From Bacteroidales bacterium (GTDB lineage Bacteria; Bacteroidota; Bacteroidia; Bacteroidales; JAQXIO01), in assembly GCA_029007825.1 (NCBI GenBank), contig JAQXIO010000058.1, positions 1 to 64,000 of the forward strand: a DNA stretch of 64,000 nucleotides, read 5' to 3'. Shown piece by piece: positions 53,262 through 61,866 of the stretch. The notes beneath the pieces are model-generated. The model ran no database searches. It had not been told where the DNA came from and was given only the letters and a program-made list of their open reading frames with translations. The position numbers and the translations under genes were made by a program. Each line of letters opens with the position of its first letter. The stretch's first letter is position 1.

Positions 53262-53747
53262 ATGAAAATAAAAATAAATAAGACGAATGCTGCCCGATTA
53301 TTAGATAAAGCAAAAATTCCGTATGAACTAATCCCATATACCGTCGATGAAAACAATCTGGCTGCCACCCATGTAGCACAAGAATTGGGAGAAGATATCA
53401 ACCAAGTATTTAAAACCTTAGTGCTCAAAGGAGATAAAACGGGTTATCTCGTATGTGTTATTCCCGGAGATAAAGAAGTCAACCTGAAATCAGCAGCAAA
53501 AATTTCAGGAAATAAAAGCGTAGAAATGATACCGGTAAAAGAGTTATTACCCATAACCGGATATATCAGAGGCGGTTGTTCTCCTATAGGTATGAAAAAA
53601 GATTTCCCGACTTTTATACATGAAAGCTGTAAAAACTTTCAATTTATTTATGTAAGTGCGGGAATCAGAGGTTTGCAAATTAAAATATCACCGGATAATT
53701 TAATCTGTTTCACACATGCGACCATAACCAATCTAATTAATTTATGA
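53262..53747 (+). CDS. ybaK: Cys-tRNA(Pro)/Cys-tRNA(Cys) deacylase, YbaK/EbsC type
   Basis: A 161 aa trans-editing enzyme that hydrolyses mischarged Cys-tRNA-Pro. Key segments are NAARLLDKAKIPYELIPY at the start, the conserved FKTLVLKGDKTGYLVCVIPG with the catalytic Lys region, and YIRGGCSPIGMKKDFPTF, typical of YbaK (GGCSPIG). Length agrees with the family. Its stop codon lies inside the left arm of the shared terminator. Confidence 0.95.
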   Translation: MKIKINKTNAARLLDKAKIPYELIPYTVDENNLAATHVAQELGEDINQVFKTLVLKGDKTGYLVCVIPGDKEVNLKSAAKISGNKSVEMIPVKELLPITGYIRGGCSPIGMKKDFPTFIHESCKNFQFIYVSAGIRGLQIKISPDNLICFTHATITNLINL

Positions 53748-53784
53748 AGGCAAAGCAGGAAATATCCTGCTTTGCCTTCATAAA
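53741..53784. terminator. Bidirectional terminator between ybaK and the oxidoreductase gene
   Basis: A perfect 20 bp stem: left arm TTTATGAAGGCAAAGCAGGA, 4 nt loop, and its exact reverse complement. It includes the ybaK stop and ends 6 bp from the stop of the convergent gene. Confidence 0.88.
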
Positions 53785-53790
53785 ATTTAC

Positions 53791-55125
53791 TCAAACCCGA
53801 GGTTCCCATCCAGGTTCATAACTTCTACTCCATAATGCTTCTGCTTTTGCATTATTAAGAATATGTCCTGTACGCGAATCTATATTCAAAGTGTCACCGG
53901 TACGCCAAGCAATATTTCCCAACTGAACAATCAATGTACTTTTAAATAAGTCGTCTGGTGATGCCGTAATCACAGCATCTCCTCTTAGGCTATCTAAAAA
54001 ATTACAAACATGCATTTCATCCAAGTTTCCTCCGGCACTAACCGTATTATTAGTTTCTTTACTATCGGTATTATCTTTTTCACTTTTAATTATCTTTCCT
54101 TCACTATCATAAATCGTATATGAATTTGCTCCGGGATAATATACCGTGCCTTTTTCTCCGTAAAATATGACGCCCCGATCCGAACCTTCAGTTTTATATT
54201 TATTGCAACTCTTCCCTTCCCAAGTAATCATTTTTTTATCAGGGAACTCCGCCGAAAGTGTTTGCGTATCGGGAGTTTCCCAATCGTCGTTAAAACAATA
54301 ACGCCCACCTGCCGAAGTTACTCTTTCAGGAAAATCAACGTTTAATCCCCATCTCGCTACATCTACTTCGTGAGTTCCGTTATTTAACGCTTCTCCCGTA
54401 CCCCAATGCCAAAACCAATGCCAATTATAATGAATCAAATTATTCTGATAAGGCATACGGGGCGCCGGGCCTTGCCACAAATCATAATCCAACCAATCAG
54501 GAACAGGGCCAGGAGACAAAAAAGTAGGTCCCCGTCCGTTTGCATACCAACATTTAGCCATATACGGCTTGCCAATTATTCCAGAGCGTAAATCACGGAT
54601 CATAGCCTGTATATTCGTACCTGAACGACGTTGACTTCCAACTTGTACTAATCTATTATATTTTTTCGCAGCTTCTATCAGGAGTTCCCCTTCTCTCGGA
54701 TTATGAGATATCGGTTTTTCTACATATACATGTTTTCCCATCGAACATGCCAATATCGCTGCAGGGGCATGCCAATGGTCCGGCATTGCAATAACAACCG
54801 CATCTACACCTTTATCTTCCAAAGCTTTCCTGAAATCCTTCTCTGCTTTAGGTTTTCTCTTCTGAATTTTTGCTACATCGTTAATAGTTTTATTCATTGC
54901 TCGCAAATCAACATCGCAAATGTATGCAACTTCGGTATCGGGTTGAGCAGCAAACAGCTTAGCCAAATAATTGCCCCGACTATTTACTCCGACAACGGCT
55001 ACTACTATCTTTTTATTTGGTGCACCCTGTGCAAAAACCGAGGGCATATATAATGCACTAAGTCCCATACCGGCAAGAGTAATACCGGAATTTTTTAAAA
55101 AAGTTCTTCTTGATTGTGTTTTCAT
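53791..55125 (-). CDS. Tat-exported Gfo/Idh/MocA family oxidoreductase
   Basis: A 444 aa protein with a twin-arginine signal (SRRTFLKNSGITLAGMG, Arg6-Arg7), followed by the Rossmann domain (VVAVVGVNSRGN), the EKPISHNP motif and the Gfo C-terminal domain. Similar proteins with Tat signals are abundant in Bacteroidota and are suspected to act on sugars or glycoside intermediates with a tightly bound cofactor in the periplasm, as glucose-fructose oxidoreductase does. Substrate unknown. It stands alone, with terminator on one side and a 26 bp gap to the CvfB-like gene upstream. Confidence 0.9.
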   Translation of the reverse strand: MKTQSRRTFLKNSGITLAGMGLSALYMPSVFAQGAPNKKIVVAVVGVNSRGNYLAKLFAAQPDTEVAYICDVDLRAMNKTINDVAKIQKRKPKAEKDFRKALEDKGVDAVVIAMPDHWHAPAAILACSMGKHVYVEKPISHNPREGELLIEAAKKYNRLVQVGSQRRSGTNIQAMIRDLRSGIIGKPYMAKCWYANGRGPTFLSPGPVPDWLDYDLWQGPAPRMPYQNNLIHYNWHWFWHWGTGEALNNGTHEVDVARWGLNVDFPERVTSAGGRYCFNDDWETPDTQTLSAEFPDKKMITWEGKSCNKYKTEGSDRGVIFYGEKGTVYYPGANSYTIYDSEGKIIKSEKDNTDSKETNNTVSAGGNLDEMHVCNFLDSLRGDAVITASPDDLFKSTLIVQLGNIAWRTGDTLNIDSRTGHILNNAKAEALWSRSYEPGWEPRV

Positions 55126-55151
55126 AGCATTTAAATTAATCGATTTTTAAT

Positions 55152-55982
55152 CTAATTCAGACAAATTCCATCAGGATGAATTACTATCTTATGCTCTTTA
55201 TAAAGGGCACCTATGGCTTTTTTAAAATTTTTCTTACTACATCCGAAATATTGCATTATCAAATCTGACGAAGACTTATCCGAGAGAGGTAAAGTTCCTC
55301 CTGTTTTACTAAGCTCTTTCAGTATCTGATCAGCTAAAGGTTCAATTTTCTTATATCCCATCGGTTCTAACAAAAGGTCTATTTTCAGATCCGAACGTAT
55401 TTCTTTTATATATCCTTTTATGCGATCACCTTTACTTAGCGGCTTAAATACCTGATTGTGGTAAAGCATTCCCCAATGACGATTATTAATTATTGCTTTA
55501 TATCCCAAGTCCGTCTGCTGTGCTATGAGCAGATCGACCTCTTCGTTTAACGTATAGTCTATATCTTCATTATCAATATATTTTTCTATTTTAGCCGATG
55601 CCACTATTCTTTCCGACAGTTCATCCCAATAAAGATATACCAGATACGATTTCCCCTCTTCCATCTTCATTTTCTGTTCCCGAAACGGAACAAACAAATC
55701 TTTCATCAACCCCCAATCGAGAAATGCGCCGTATTGATTTACCCAATTTACTTTTAGAAAGGCAAAATCTCCAATCTGGGCATAAGGTTTTTGCGTCGTA
55801 GCAATAAGGCGTTCATCTGCATCAAGATAAACAAAAACATCCAAATCATCCCCAATATCGAAAGTATCAGGCATGTAACGACGGGGAAGCAAAATTTCTC
55901 CTTTTTCCTCGCCATCCAGATAAAGGCCGAAATCAACTTCTTTTACTATTTTCATTCTGTTATATTTTCCTATCGTTACCAT
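55152..55982 (-). CDS. CvfB-like S1 RNA-binding protein
   Basis: A 276 aa protein of the CvfB/YitL family: three S1-like OB domains (for example IGDFAFLKVNWVNQYGAFLD) and a C-terminal winged helix (LSDKSSSDLIMQYFGCSKKN). In Staphylococcus CvfB binds RNA and affects virulence gene expression; the role here is not known. The ATG at 55982 (MVTIGKYNRMKIVKEV) is chosen over an upstream TTG. It may be co-transcribed with the oxidoreductase downstream. Confidence 0.9.
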   Translation of the reverse strand: MVTIGKYNRMKIVKEVDFGLYLDGEEKGEILLPRRYMPDTFDIGDDLDVFVYLDADERLIATTQKPYAQIGDFAFLKVNWVNQYGAFLDWGLMKDLFVPFREQKMKMEEGKSYLVYLYWDELSERIVASAKIEKYIDNEDIDYTLNEEVDLLIAQQTDLGYKAIINNRHWGMLYHNQVFKPLSKGDRIKGYIKEIRSDLKIDLLLEPMGYKKIEPLADQILKELSKTGGTLPLSDKSSSDLIMQYFGCSKKNFKKAIGALYKEHKIVIHPDGICLN

Positions 55983-56087
55983 AGTTTTCTCTTTTATCAA
56001 AAAATTACATTACTCATCGAAACAAATTATCTCACCAAACTAAAACAGATTATATTTATCATGTATTGTGCTATAGAACATCTGCAT

Positions 56088-56609
56088 TTATTCTAAACCG
56101 GGTTTCAGCAATTCATAATAATGCATATCTATTATTTGATTCTTTTTTATCGCAGCTTTTCTAAATACAGCCTTTTTCTCAAAACCGACTTTCTCAAGAA
56201 CCCGCATCGAAGATTTATTAAAATCAAAAACAGAAGCAAACAACCTAATTATTTCCGTTTCAGTAAATATATAATCTACCAAATCCCTGAGTGCCTGACT
56301 CATAATTCCCTTATTCCAGAATTTCTCACCTAACCAGTAGCCTATCTCTGCATTCAAGCGTTCCACATCTTTTTGTGGAATAAAACCTACGCCTCCGACA
56401 GCTATACCGTTTATTTCGATTGCAAAATTACAGTTTTTTCGACCTTGATTCATTTCAATAAATGCTATCGCATCTTTTACCGTATAGGGATAAGGTAATG
56501 CGTCCCGAACATTATTCCAGATATGAATATTTCCGATATTTTCGGATAAAGAGTGAGCATCGGCAATCTCCCATTTCCGTAAAATATAGTGCTCCCTAAT
56601 TATTTTCAT
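56088..56609 (-). CDS. GNAT N-acetyltransferase, RimJ/RimL type
   Basis: A 173 aa acetyl-CoA-dependent acetyltransferase beginning MKIIREHYILRKWEIADAHS, with the beta-strand region GIAVGGVGFIPQKD, the pyrophosphate-binding IGYWLGEKFWNKGIMSQALR and the final SSMRVLEKVGFEKKAVFR. This RimJ/L subgroup acetylates protein N-termini, amino acids or antibiotics; the substrate cannot be inferred. A -7 box lies at 56631-56638 on the same strand. Confidence 0.92.
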   Translation of the reverse strand: MKIIREHYILRKWEIADAHSLSENIGNIHIWNNVRDALPYPYTVKDAIAFIEMNQGRKNCNFAIEINGIAVGGVGFIPQKDVERLNAEIGYWLGEKFWNKGIMSQALRDLVDYIFTETEIIRLFASVFDFNKSSMRVLEKVGFEKKAVFRKAAIKKNQIIDMHYYELLKPGLE

Positions 56610-56630
56610 ATTATCAATCTTCTCTTTTTA

Positions 56631-56638
56631 CAAAGATA
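56631..56638 (-). promoter_or_regulatory. -7 box for the RimJ/RimL-type gene
   Basis: The minus strand reads TATCTTTG, an exact match, 21 bp upstream of the ATG at 56609. No -33 partner is seen. Confidence 0.45.
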
Positions 56639-56815
56639 AAGACAATGTTCCTATTTTTATCCGGATTGTATTTAATATATCCTTTCTTCTTATTTTTATC
56701 AAAACTAGTTATTCAACATATTCTATCTTTCAAAGATTCTTCTTTTATTTTGTACTTTTACCACATCAATTTACTATCCTGACAATAGAACTCCACATCA
56801 AAAGAATTTAATAAC

Positions 56816-59347
56816 ATGAAATACACAACCTTTTACGATATGAAAACTTCTATTTCCCTTAAACTTATCTTAAGTTTGTTTTTCTTTTTCCTGACATCTA
56901 CGGTTTCGTCTATTTCCGGACAGGCCTTGCCTCAACAAATCACTCCTTTGCAAAATGGAGACAAAGTCTTATTTATCGGGAACAGCTTTAGTGATTGGCA
57001 TGGTCCGCTCCCGTCTGCTATCCAATCTATTATAAAAGCGTCAGGCTCCAATTTAAAAGTGGACTTTACATTCAAAGTCAAAGGCATGGGAATTCTAAAA
57101 GAATACGCAACATGGGAAAGTCTCGGTATAATGAATGAAATAAAAAAAGGTGGATGGAAATATGTTGTTATTCAAGGGTGGATGGATGCAATAGACCGAA
57201 AAGATTCAGAGACATTGGAAGACGGTTCTCTCAACCCTAACGATGCAATGGGATGGCCTGCTTGCCAGGACACGATGCTTAAATATTTGAAAGTTATGGA
57301 CGATGAGATTGTAAAGGTCGGAGCTAAAACAATATTATACGAACCTCATGTCGGTTGTTTAAACTTTACAGAAGAATTTAATAAATCTCATCAGACATAC
57401 GCTAAATTAAAAGATGCGGTATCTGTTTTTTATGCACCGATATTAAATGGATGGGAAGAATTCCGAAAACTTTATCCTACGCAAAAATACGAGTGTCCAA
57501 ATGAAAACAGTACCGGCTTTATAAAATATTTATACGGAGACTGCGGCCATCAAAACTCAAATGGTTTGGCTTTTGATGCTATGATTTTTTATACTCTATT
57601 TACTCAACGCTCTGCGGCCACATTAAATCCCCAATTTCCTGCTAAGATGAGTAACCCGGAATTATATGAGGAGTTGGCCGATATTGCTTACCAAACAGGA
57701 AAATCGATTTTGGCAGCAAATAATTGCGGTTTTTCGGACACAGAAGTTCCGTCTGTCCCATCCAACTTAAAAGCAACAAATAAAATGCCGGATAGCTTCA
57801 TTTTAACATGGGATATTTCAAGCGACAATATTGGTGTTTTAGGATACAACGTTTACAAGGATAATATGCTGATAGGAACTACAGCAACCCCTAAATTTGC
57901 AATAGGGGGATTGTCTCCCGCCACCTCCTATACAATGACGGTAAAAGCTTTTGATTCAGAAAAAAATGAATCCGATTATTCTGAGGCTCTTGTGGTAACA
58001 ACTGAAAAGAGAGAAGAAGTAGATGCCCAAGGTATTCTTATGAACTGGGATTTTAACGGAAACAATGGAGGTACGACTTATAGCACAGAGAACCTTATGA
58101 ATGGCATTTCTGCAACTGCCCCCAGCGCTATTCTTAATTCAGGACCTGTATTTTCACCTCAAAATAATCCAAATGCTTTCAGTGTAACTAATCAAAAAAG
58201 AGTCACTCTAGAGGAGGCCATAAAAAACAACGAATACTTTTCTTTCACTATTGCACCACAAGAGGGAAATCAAATTTCTATCGATTATATCAGCTTTATT
58301 CCTTTTTCTCAAAACAACAAGCTACGCAATTTCAGTTTAATGTCGGGCATAAAAGAATTTACTGCAGAAAATGCTATCGGCAACATTACTTGCGATCAGG
58401 CAACGAATGCTCCTACTGTAAAAATTGAGGTTACAGGACATGAGAATCTTTCCGAACCGATCGAATTCAGAATCTACGTATGGGGACAAGATAATCAGTG
58501 GGAGTTTTTCGGCCTGGACGATTTAAAAATATCCGGTGCCGTAAAAACAATACCGTTACCTGTTTTTCCTACAGAACTTCAGGTGGCCGACCTCACAGAA
58601 ACAGGATTTACCCTGAGATGGAAAGCGGCCAAAGATGCTGTTTTTTATGAAGTTTACAAGAACGGGAATTCTTGCGGCACTACAACCTCATTATCTATGC
58701 ATATTGCAGATATCGTTATAAACGAAAGTTATCAAATGACGGTAAAAGCAACCGATAGTGAAAATAACGTTTCAGAAGAGAGTTTACCTTTAGAGGTGAC
58801 TATACCGGACCTTCATGCTCCGACTACTCCGCAAAACCTCAACGCATCGGGTATTTCTCTCAATACTTTCACCTTGTATTGGGATGCGTCGTCGGATAAT
58901 GTGGGCGTTACGCGCTACGATGTATATATGAACGATCTTTTATACGGAAATACCGTAGATAGTTATATGCCAATTCCTTATCTGACTCCCAGCACAACAT
59001 ACCGGATGAGGGTAAAAGCCGTCGATGCAGCAGGAAATATATCGGATCCAAGCGAAGAGCTACTGGTGACGACACTTGATCCGACCGGAATAGTAACCGG
59101 AGAAAACGATAATAATAATATTTCTATCTATCCAAATCCGGTGTCGGAAATAGCCTACATAGATGGAGAAAACAAAGCCACATACGATATATTCCTATAT
59201 AATACCAACGGAAATCTATTACAAACATACGAGCGGATTACCTCCGGCACTCCGATAGATGTATCAGCCTACTCCGATGGTGTCTATTTTATACGAATCA
59301 TTAATGACAAACAATCATTTATCAAAAAATTAATCATTCAAAAATAA
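56816..59347 (+). CDS. SGNH-hydrolase-like/fibronectin type III protein with T9SS sorting signal
   Basis: An 843 aa secreted protein. After a signal peptide (the ATG at 56840, MKTSISLKLILSLFFFF, may be the real start) comes an SGNH/GDSL-like hydrolase domain of the DUF4886 kind, with VLFIGNSFSDWHG (nucleophile Ser57). Then FN3 domain 1 (about 312-398), an unassigned beta-rich region (about 400-578), FN3 domains 2 and 3 (about 582-662 and 672-757) and a C-terminal T9SS type A sorting domain (ISIYPNPVSEIAYI, ending SFIKKLIIQK). Export by the type IX system and surface attachment or release are implied. Likely target: an acylated glycan or glycoprotein. Confidence 0.88.
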   Translation: MKYTTFYDMKTSISLKLILSLFFFFLTSTVSSISGQALPQQITPLQNGDKVLFIGNSFSDWHGPLPSAIQSIIKASGSNLKVDFTFKVKGMGILKEYATWESLGIMNEIKKGGWKYVVIQGWMDAIDRKDSETLEDGSLNPNDAMGWPACQDTMLKYLKVMDDEIVKVGAKTILYEPHVGCLNFTEEFNKSHQTYAKLKDAVSVFYAPILNGWEEFRKLYPTQKYECPNENSTGFIKYLYGDCGHQNSNGLAFDAMIFYTLFTQRSAATLNPQFPAKMSNPELYEELADIAYQTGKSILAANNCGFSDTEVPSVPSNLKATNKMPDSFILTWDISSDNIGVLGYNVYKDNMLIGTTATPKFAIGGLSPATSYTMTVKAFDSEKNESDYSEALVVTTEKREEVDAQGILMNWDFNGNNGGTTYSTENLMNGISATAPSAILNSGPVFSPQNNPNAFSVTNQKRVTLEEAIKNNEYFSFTIAPQEGNQISIDYISFIPFSQNNKLRNFSLMSGIKEFTAENAIGNITCDQATNAPTVKIEVTGHENLSEPIEFRIYVWGQDNQWEFFGLDDLKISGAVKTIPLPVFPTELQVADLTETGFTLRWKAAKDAVFYEVYKNGNSCGTTTSLSMHIADIVINESYQMTVKATDSENNVSEESLPLEVTIPDLHAPTTPQNLNASGISLNTFTLYWDASSDNVGVTRYDVYMNDLLYGNTVDSYMPIPYLTPSTTYRMRVKAVDAAGNISDPSEELLVTTLDPTGIVTGENDNNNISIYPNPVSEIAYIDGENKATYDIFLYNTNGNLLQTYERITSGTPIDVSAYSDGVYFIRIINDKQSFIKKLIIQK

Positions 59348-59349
59348 AA

Positions 59350-59793
59350 ATGCAAATTACAAATGTTTCCGAAAAGGATTTTGATGAAATTACATCCGTA
59401 TGGGAAGCCTCTGTAAAAGCAACCCATACTTTTCTAAAAGACGAAGATATCTCACTTTACCGTAATTTAATCCGTAACAAATATTTATATAATCTCTCAT
59501 TAGCCTGTGTACGGGATATTTACGAAAAGATTGCAGGTTTTATCGGAATTGACAATTCCAAAATAGAAATGCTTTTTATCCGTCCGGACAAAAGAGGTGA
59601 AGGCTTAGGAAAAATGCTTGTCCATTATGCCATAAACCAATATCATATCAATCTGGTAGATGTTAACGAACAAAATGAACAAGCCGTAGTTTTTTACCAA
59701 CATCTCGGATTTCATATAATCGACCGTTCAAACACGGATGGTGAAGGAAAAAACTATCCTATTTTGCATATGGAACTAAAAACGCTATTTTAA
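59350..59793 (+). CDS. GNAT N-acetyltransferase
   Basis: A 147 aa GNAT that begins 2 bp after the previous stop, so it shares its transcript. It starts MQITNVSEKDFDEITSVWEA, with the acetyl-CoA-binding LFIRPDKRGEGLGKMLVHYA and QAVVFYQHLGFHI. It is similar to YjaB/PhnO-like small acetyltransferases. No substrate can be given; co-transcription with a surface hydrolase may be incidental. Confidence 0.88.
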   Translation: MQITNVSEKDFDEITSVWEASVKATHTFLKDEDISLYRNLIRNKYLYNLSLACVRDIYEKIAGFIGIDNSKIEMLFIRPDKRGEGLGKMLVHYAINQYHINLVDVNEQNEQAVVFYQHLGFHIIDRSNTDGEGKNYPILHMELKTLF

Positions 59794-59829
59794 GAAATAC
59801 TCTATTTTATCAAAAAAACTTACAAAAAC

Positions 59830-59860
59830 TTTGATTTAACAAGTATAGCATCTATTTTTA
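59830..59860 (+). promoter_or_regulatory. Promoter of the ilvB leader
   Basis: TTTG (59830-59833), 19 nt, TATTTTTA (59853-59860; TAnnTTT with A in place of the final G). The predicted transcription start near 59867 is about 16 nt before the leader peptide ATG. Confidence 0.6.
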
Positions 59861-59882
59861 CATACAGTTTTCATCAGAAAGA

Positions 59883-59966
59883 ATGAACAATACTATTTTA
59901 CATAATCATCTTTTCCTGGTCAGCGAACTTGTGGTCGTCCTCAAGTTACGGGAAAGGTGTGTGTAA
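59883..59966 (+). CDS. ilvB leader peptide, 27 codons
   Basis: A small open frame that begins MNNTILHNHL and ends ERCV. Of its 27 residues, 12 are Ile, Leu or Val, and codons 16-20 (59928-59942) are an uninterrupted Leu-Val-Val-Val-Leu run. This matches the leader peptides that control ilv and leu operons of enterobacteria. It lies between a promoter and a terminator that precedes ilvB. Its own coding sequence forms an early hairpin (AACTTGTGG / CCTCAAGTT, 59926-59947, one mismatch), and its codons 23-25 overlap the antiterminator arm. Confidence 0.75.
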   Translation: MNNTILHNHLFLVSELVVVLKLRERCV

Positions 59967-60035
59967 AATATATTTTCTAAAAATATAGAGGTACGAGCCT
60001 TTCCTTGTAAATAACCAAGGAAAGGCTCTTTTTTT
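59926..60035 (+). promoter_or_regulatory. Attenuator: pause hairpin, antiterminator and terminator upstream of ilvB
   Basis: Segment 1:2 hairpin at 59926-59947. Antiterminator: GGAAAGG (59951-59957, within the leader peptide gene) can pair with CCTTTCC (59998-60004). CCTTTCC is part of the terminator left arm GAGCCTTTCCTTG (59995-60007), which otherwise pairs with 60016-60028; T7 follows at 60029-60035. A ribosome stalled in the Val/Leu codons leaves GGAAAGG free (read-through); one at the stop codon (59964-59966) covers it (termination). Confidence 0.75.
59995..60035 (+). terminator. Attenuator terminator, 14 bp before the ilvB start
   Basis: A perfect 13 bp stem (GAGCCTTTCCTTG and its reverse complement), an 8 nt loop and seven T residues. 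Its place between a promoter and the ATG at 60050 makes it a regulated terminator. Confidence 0.88.
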
Positions 60036-60049
60036 AATGCTTTGCTAAA

Positions 60050-61774
60050 ATGGAAAAAAGTACAAATTTAAACGGAGCCGAAATTTTAATACGGTCGTTA
60101 ATTGCCGAAAATGTAAAAATCATATTCGGATATCAGGGTGCAGCAATCATACCTGCATATGACTGTCTTTACGATCGTAAAGAAATCCGGCATATTATGG
60201 TACGGCATGAACAGGGAGCCGCTCATGCAGCCGAAGGTTATGCACGCGCCTCGGGAAAAGCCGGAGTTGTAATGGTTACATCGGGCCCCGCTGTAACCAA
60301 TCTAATTACAGGTATTGCAGATGCCATGGCTGACAGTACTCCTATCGTTATCATTACAGGACAAGTATTTTCATCATTACTCGGCACGGATGCATTTCAA
60401 GAGGTCGATGTATTAGGTATCACACAACCTATTACCAAATGGAACTGCCAGATACAAAAGGCCGAAGAATTAGCCCCCGCTATTGCCCGTGCTTTTTACA
60501 TTGCGCAAAGCGGCCGTCCGGGACCTGTCGTTATCGATATCACAAAAGATGCGTTATTAGGCACCTGTCCTTATTCGTATCAGCCTTGTAAATCGATACG
60601 TAGCTATGTACCCTATCCGGAAAAGGATAAAGAGCAATTACTTTCTGCTGCACAATTAATTAATAAGGCAAAAAAGCCTTTGGTTGTATTCGGTCAAGGT
60701 GTAATACTCGGAAATGCAGAAGAAGAGTTGCTTGCATTTATCGAAAAAGCCGATCTTCCTGCCGCTTCGACTCTTTTAGGGTTATCAGCCATACCGAGCA
60801 ATCATCCTTTGTATAAAGGAATGGTGGGAATGCATGGGAATATTTCTCCTAATATCAAAACAAATGAATGTGACGTACTGGTCGCAATCGGTATGCGCTT
60901 TGACGACCGGGTAACCGCAAGTCTCAGTAATTATGCCAGACAAGCAAAAATCATTCATTTCGACATCGATAATTCTGAATTCGACAAAAATGTAAAATCA
61001 GCAATAAAAATACATGGCAATGCTAAAGAGACTTTAAAGGCTATTCTTCCTTTAATTCAGGAAAATAAACACTCTTCGTGGATAAATGATTTCTCATTAT
61101 GCGACCAAATAGAGTATAATAAAATAATCAGAAATGACTTATATCCTGCTGAAGGCGCACTAAAAATGGGCGAAATCGTACGAAAAATATCGGATATGAC
61201 TCATCAAAATGCAATTTTAGTAACCGATGTAGGACAAAATCAAATGTTTGCCGCCCGTTATTTTCAATATAACCAAAGCCGAAGCATGATAACTTCGGGT
61301 GGCCTCGGGACAATGGGATTCGGATTGCCCGCCGCAATAGGAGCCAAATTAGGAGCTCCCAACCGTACTGTTTGCCTTGTATGTGGGGATGGCGGCTTCC
61401 AGATGACTATTCAGGAGTTGGGCACTATTATGCAATCTAAATTAGATATCAAGATTGTTTTATTCAATAATAATTATCTTGGGATGGTCCGGCAATGGCA
61501 GCAATTATTTCTCAATTGCCGTTATGCCGAAACGGAAATGGAGAATCCTGATTTTCCGGCAATAACTAAGGCTTACGGCATTAAGAGCAAGCGTATAACA
61601 AGAAGGGATGAAGCTGACCTTGCAATACAAGAGATGCTGTCACATAAAGGTTGCTATTTTCTGGAAGTGGTGGTGGAAGAAAAAGAGCTTGTTTTCCCTA
61701 TGATTCAGGCAGGAGGAGCCATAACCGACATTATACTGAATGAAAATGAAAAATATATGGATATTTCTGAATAA
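60050..61774 (+). CDS. ilvB: Acetolactate synthase large (catalytic) subunit
   Basis: A 574 aa thiamine diphosphate enzyme that condenses pyruvate with pyruvate or 2-ketobutyrate, the first common step to Val, Leu and Ile. The activating Glu is in MVRHEQGAAHAAEGYARASG; the central FAD/DHS domain includes QVFSSLLGTDAFQEVD; the ThDP/Mg motif is CGDGGFQMTIQELGT with NNNYLGMVRQWQ. It closely resembles biosynthetic (ilvB/ilvI) rather than catabolic AlsS enzymes. The regulatory subunit ilvN is not adjacent: a GH2 gene follows after about 90 bp. The upstream attenuator confirms amino-acid-responsive biosynthetic control. Confidence 0.94.
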   Translation: MEKSTNLNGAEILIRSLIAENVKIIFGYQGAAIIPAYDCLYDRKEIRHIMVRHEQGAAHAAEGYARASGKAGVVMVTSGPAVTNLITGIADAMADSTPIVIITGQVFSSLLGTDAFQEVDVLGITQPITKWNCQIQKAEELAPAIARAFYIAQSGRPGPVVIDITKDALLGTCPYSYQPCKSIRSYVPYPEKDKEQLLSAAQLINKAKKPLVVFGQGVILGNAEEELLAFIEKADLPAASTLLGLSAIPSNHPLYKGMVGMHGNISPNIKTNECDVLVAIGMRFDDRVTASLSNYARQAKIIHFDIDNSEFDKNVKSAIKIHGNAKETLKAILPLIQENKHSSWINDFSLCDQIEYNKIIRNDLYPAEGALKMGEIVRKISDMTHQNAILVTDVGQNQMFAARYFQYNQSRSMITSGGLGTMGFGLPAAIGAKLGAPNRTVCLVCGDGGFQMTIQELGTIMQSKLDIKIVLFNNNYLGMVRQWQQLFLNCRYAETEMENPDFPAITKAYGIKSKRITRRDEADLAIQEMLSHKGCYFLEVVVEEKELVFPMIQAGGAITDIILNENEKYMDISE

Positions 61775-61866
61775 ATTTAATTTCTAATGATAGAAATGGA
61801 ATGGTAAATTCATTTTACTATAAAATACAGAACTATTATATTTGTATATTACTATATCTAATTTTC

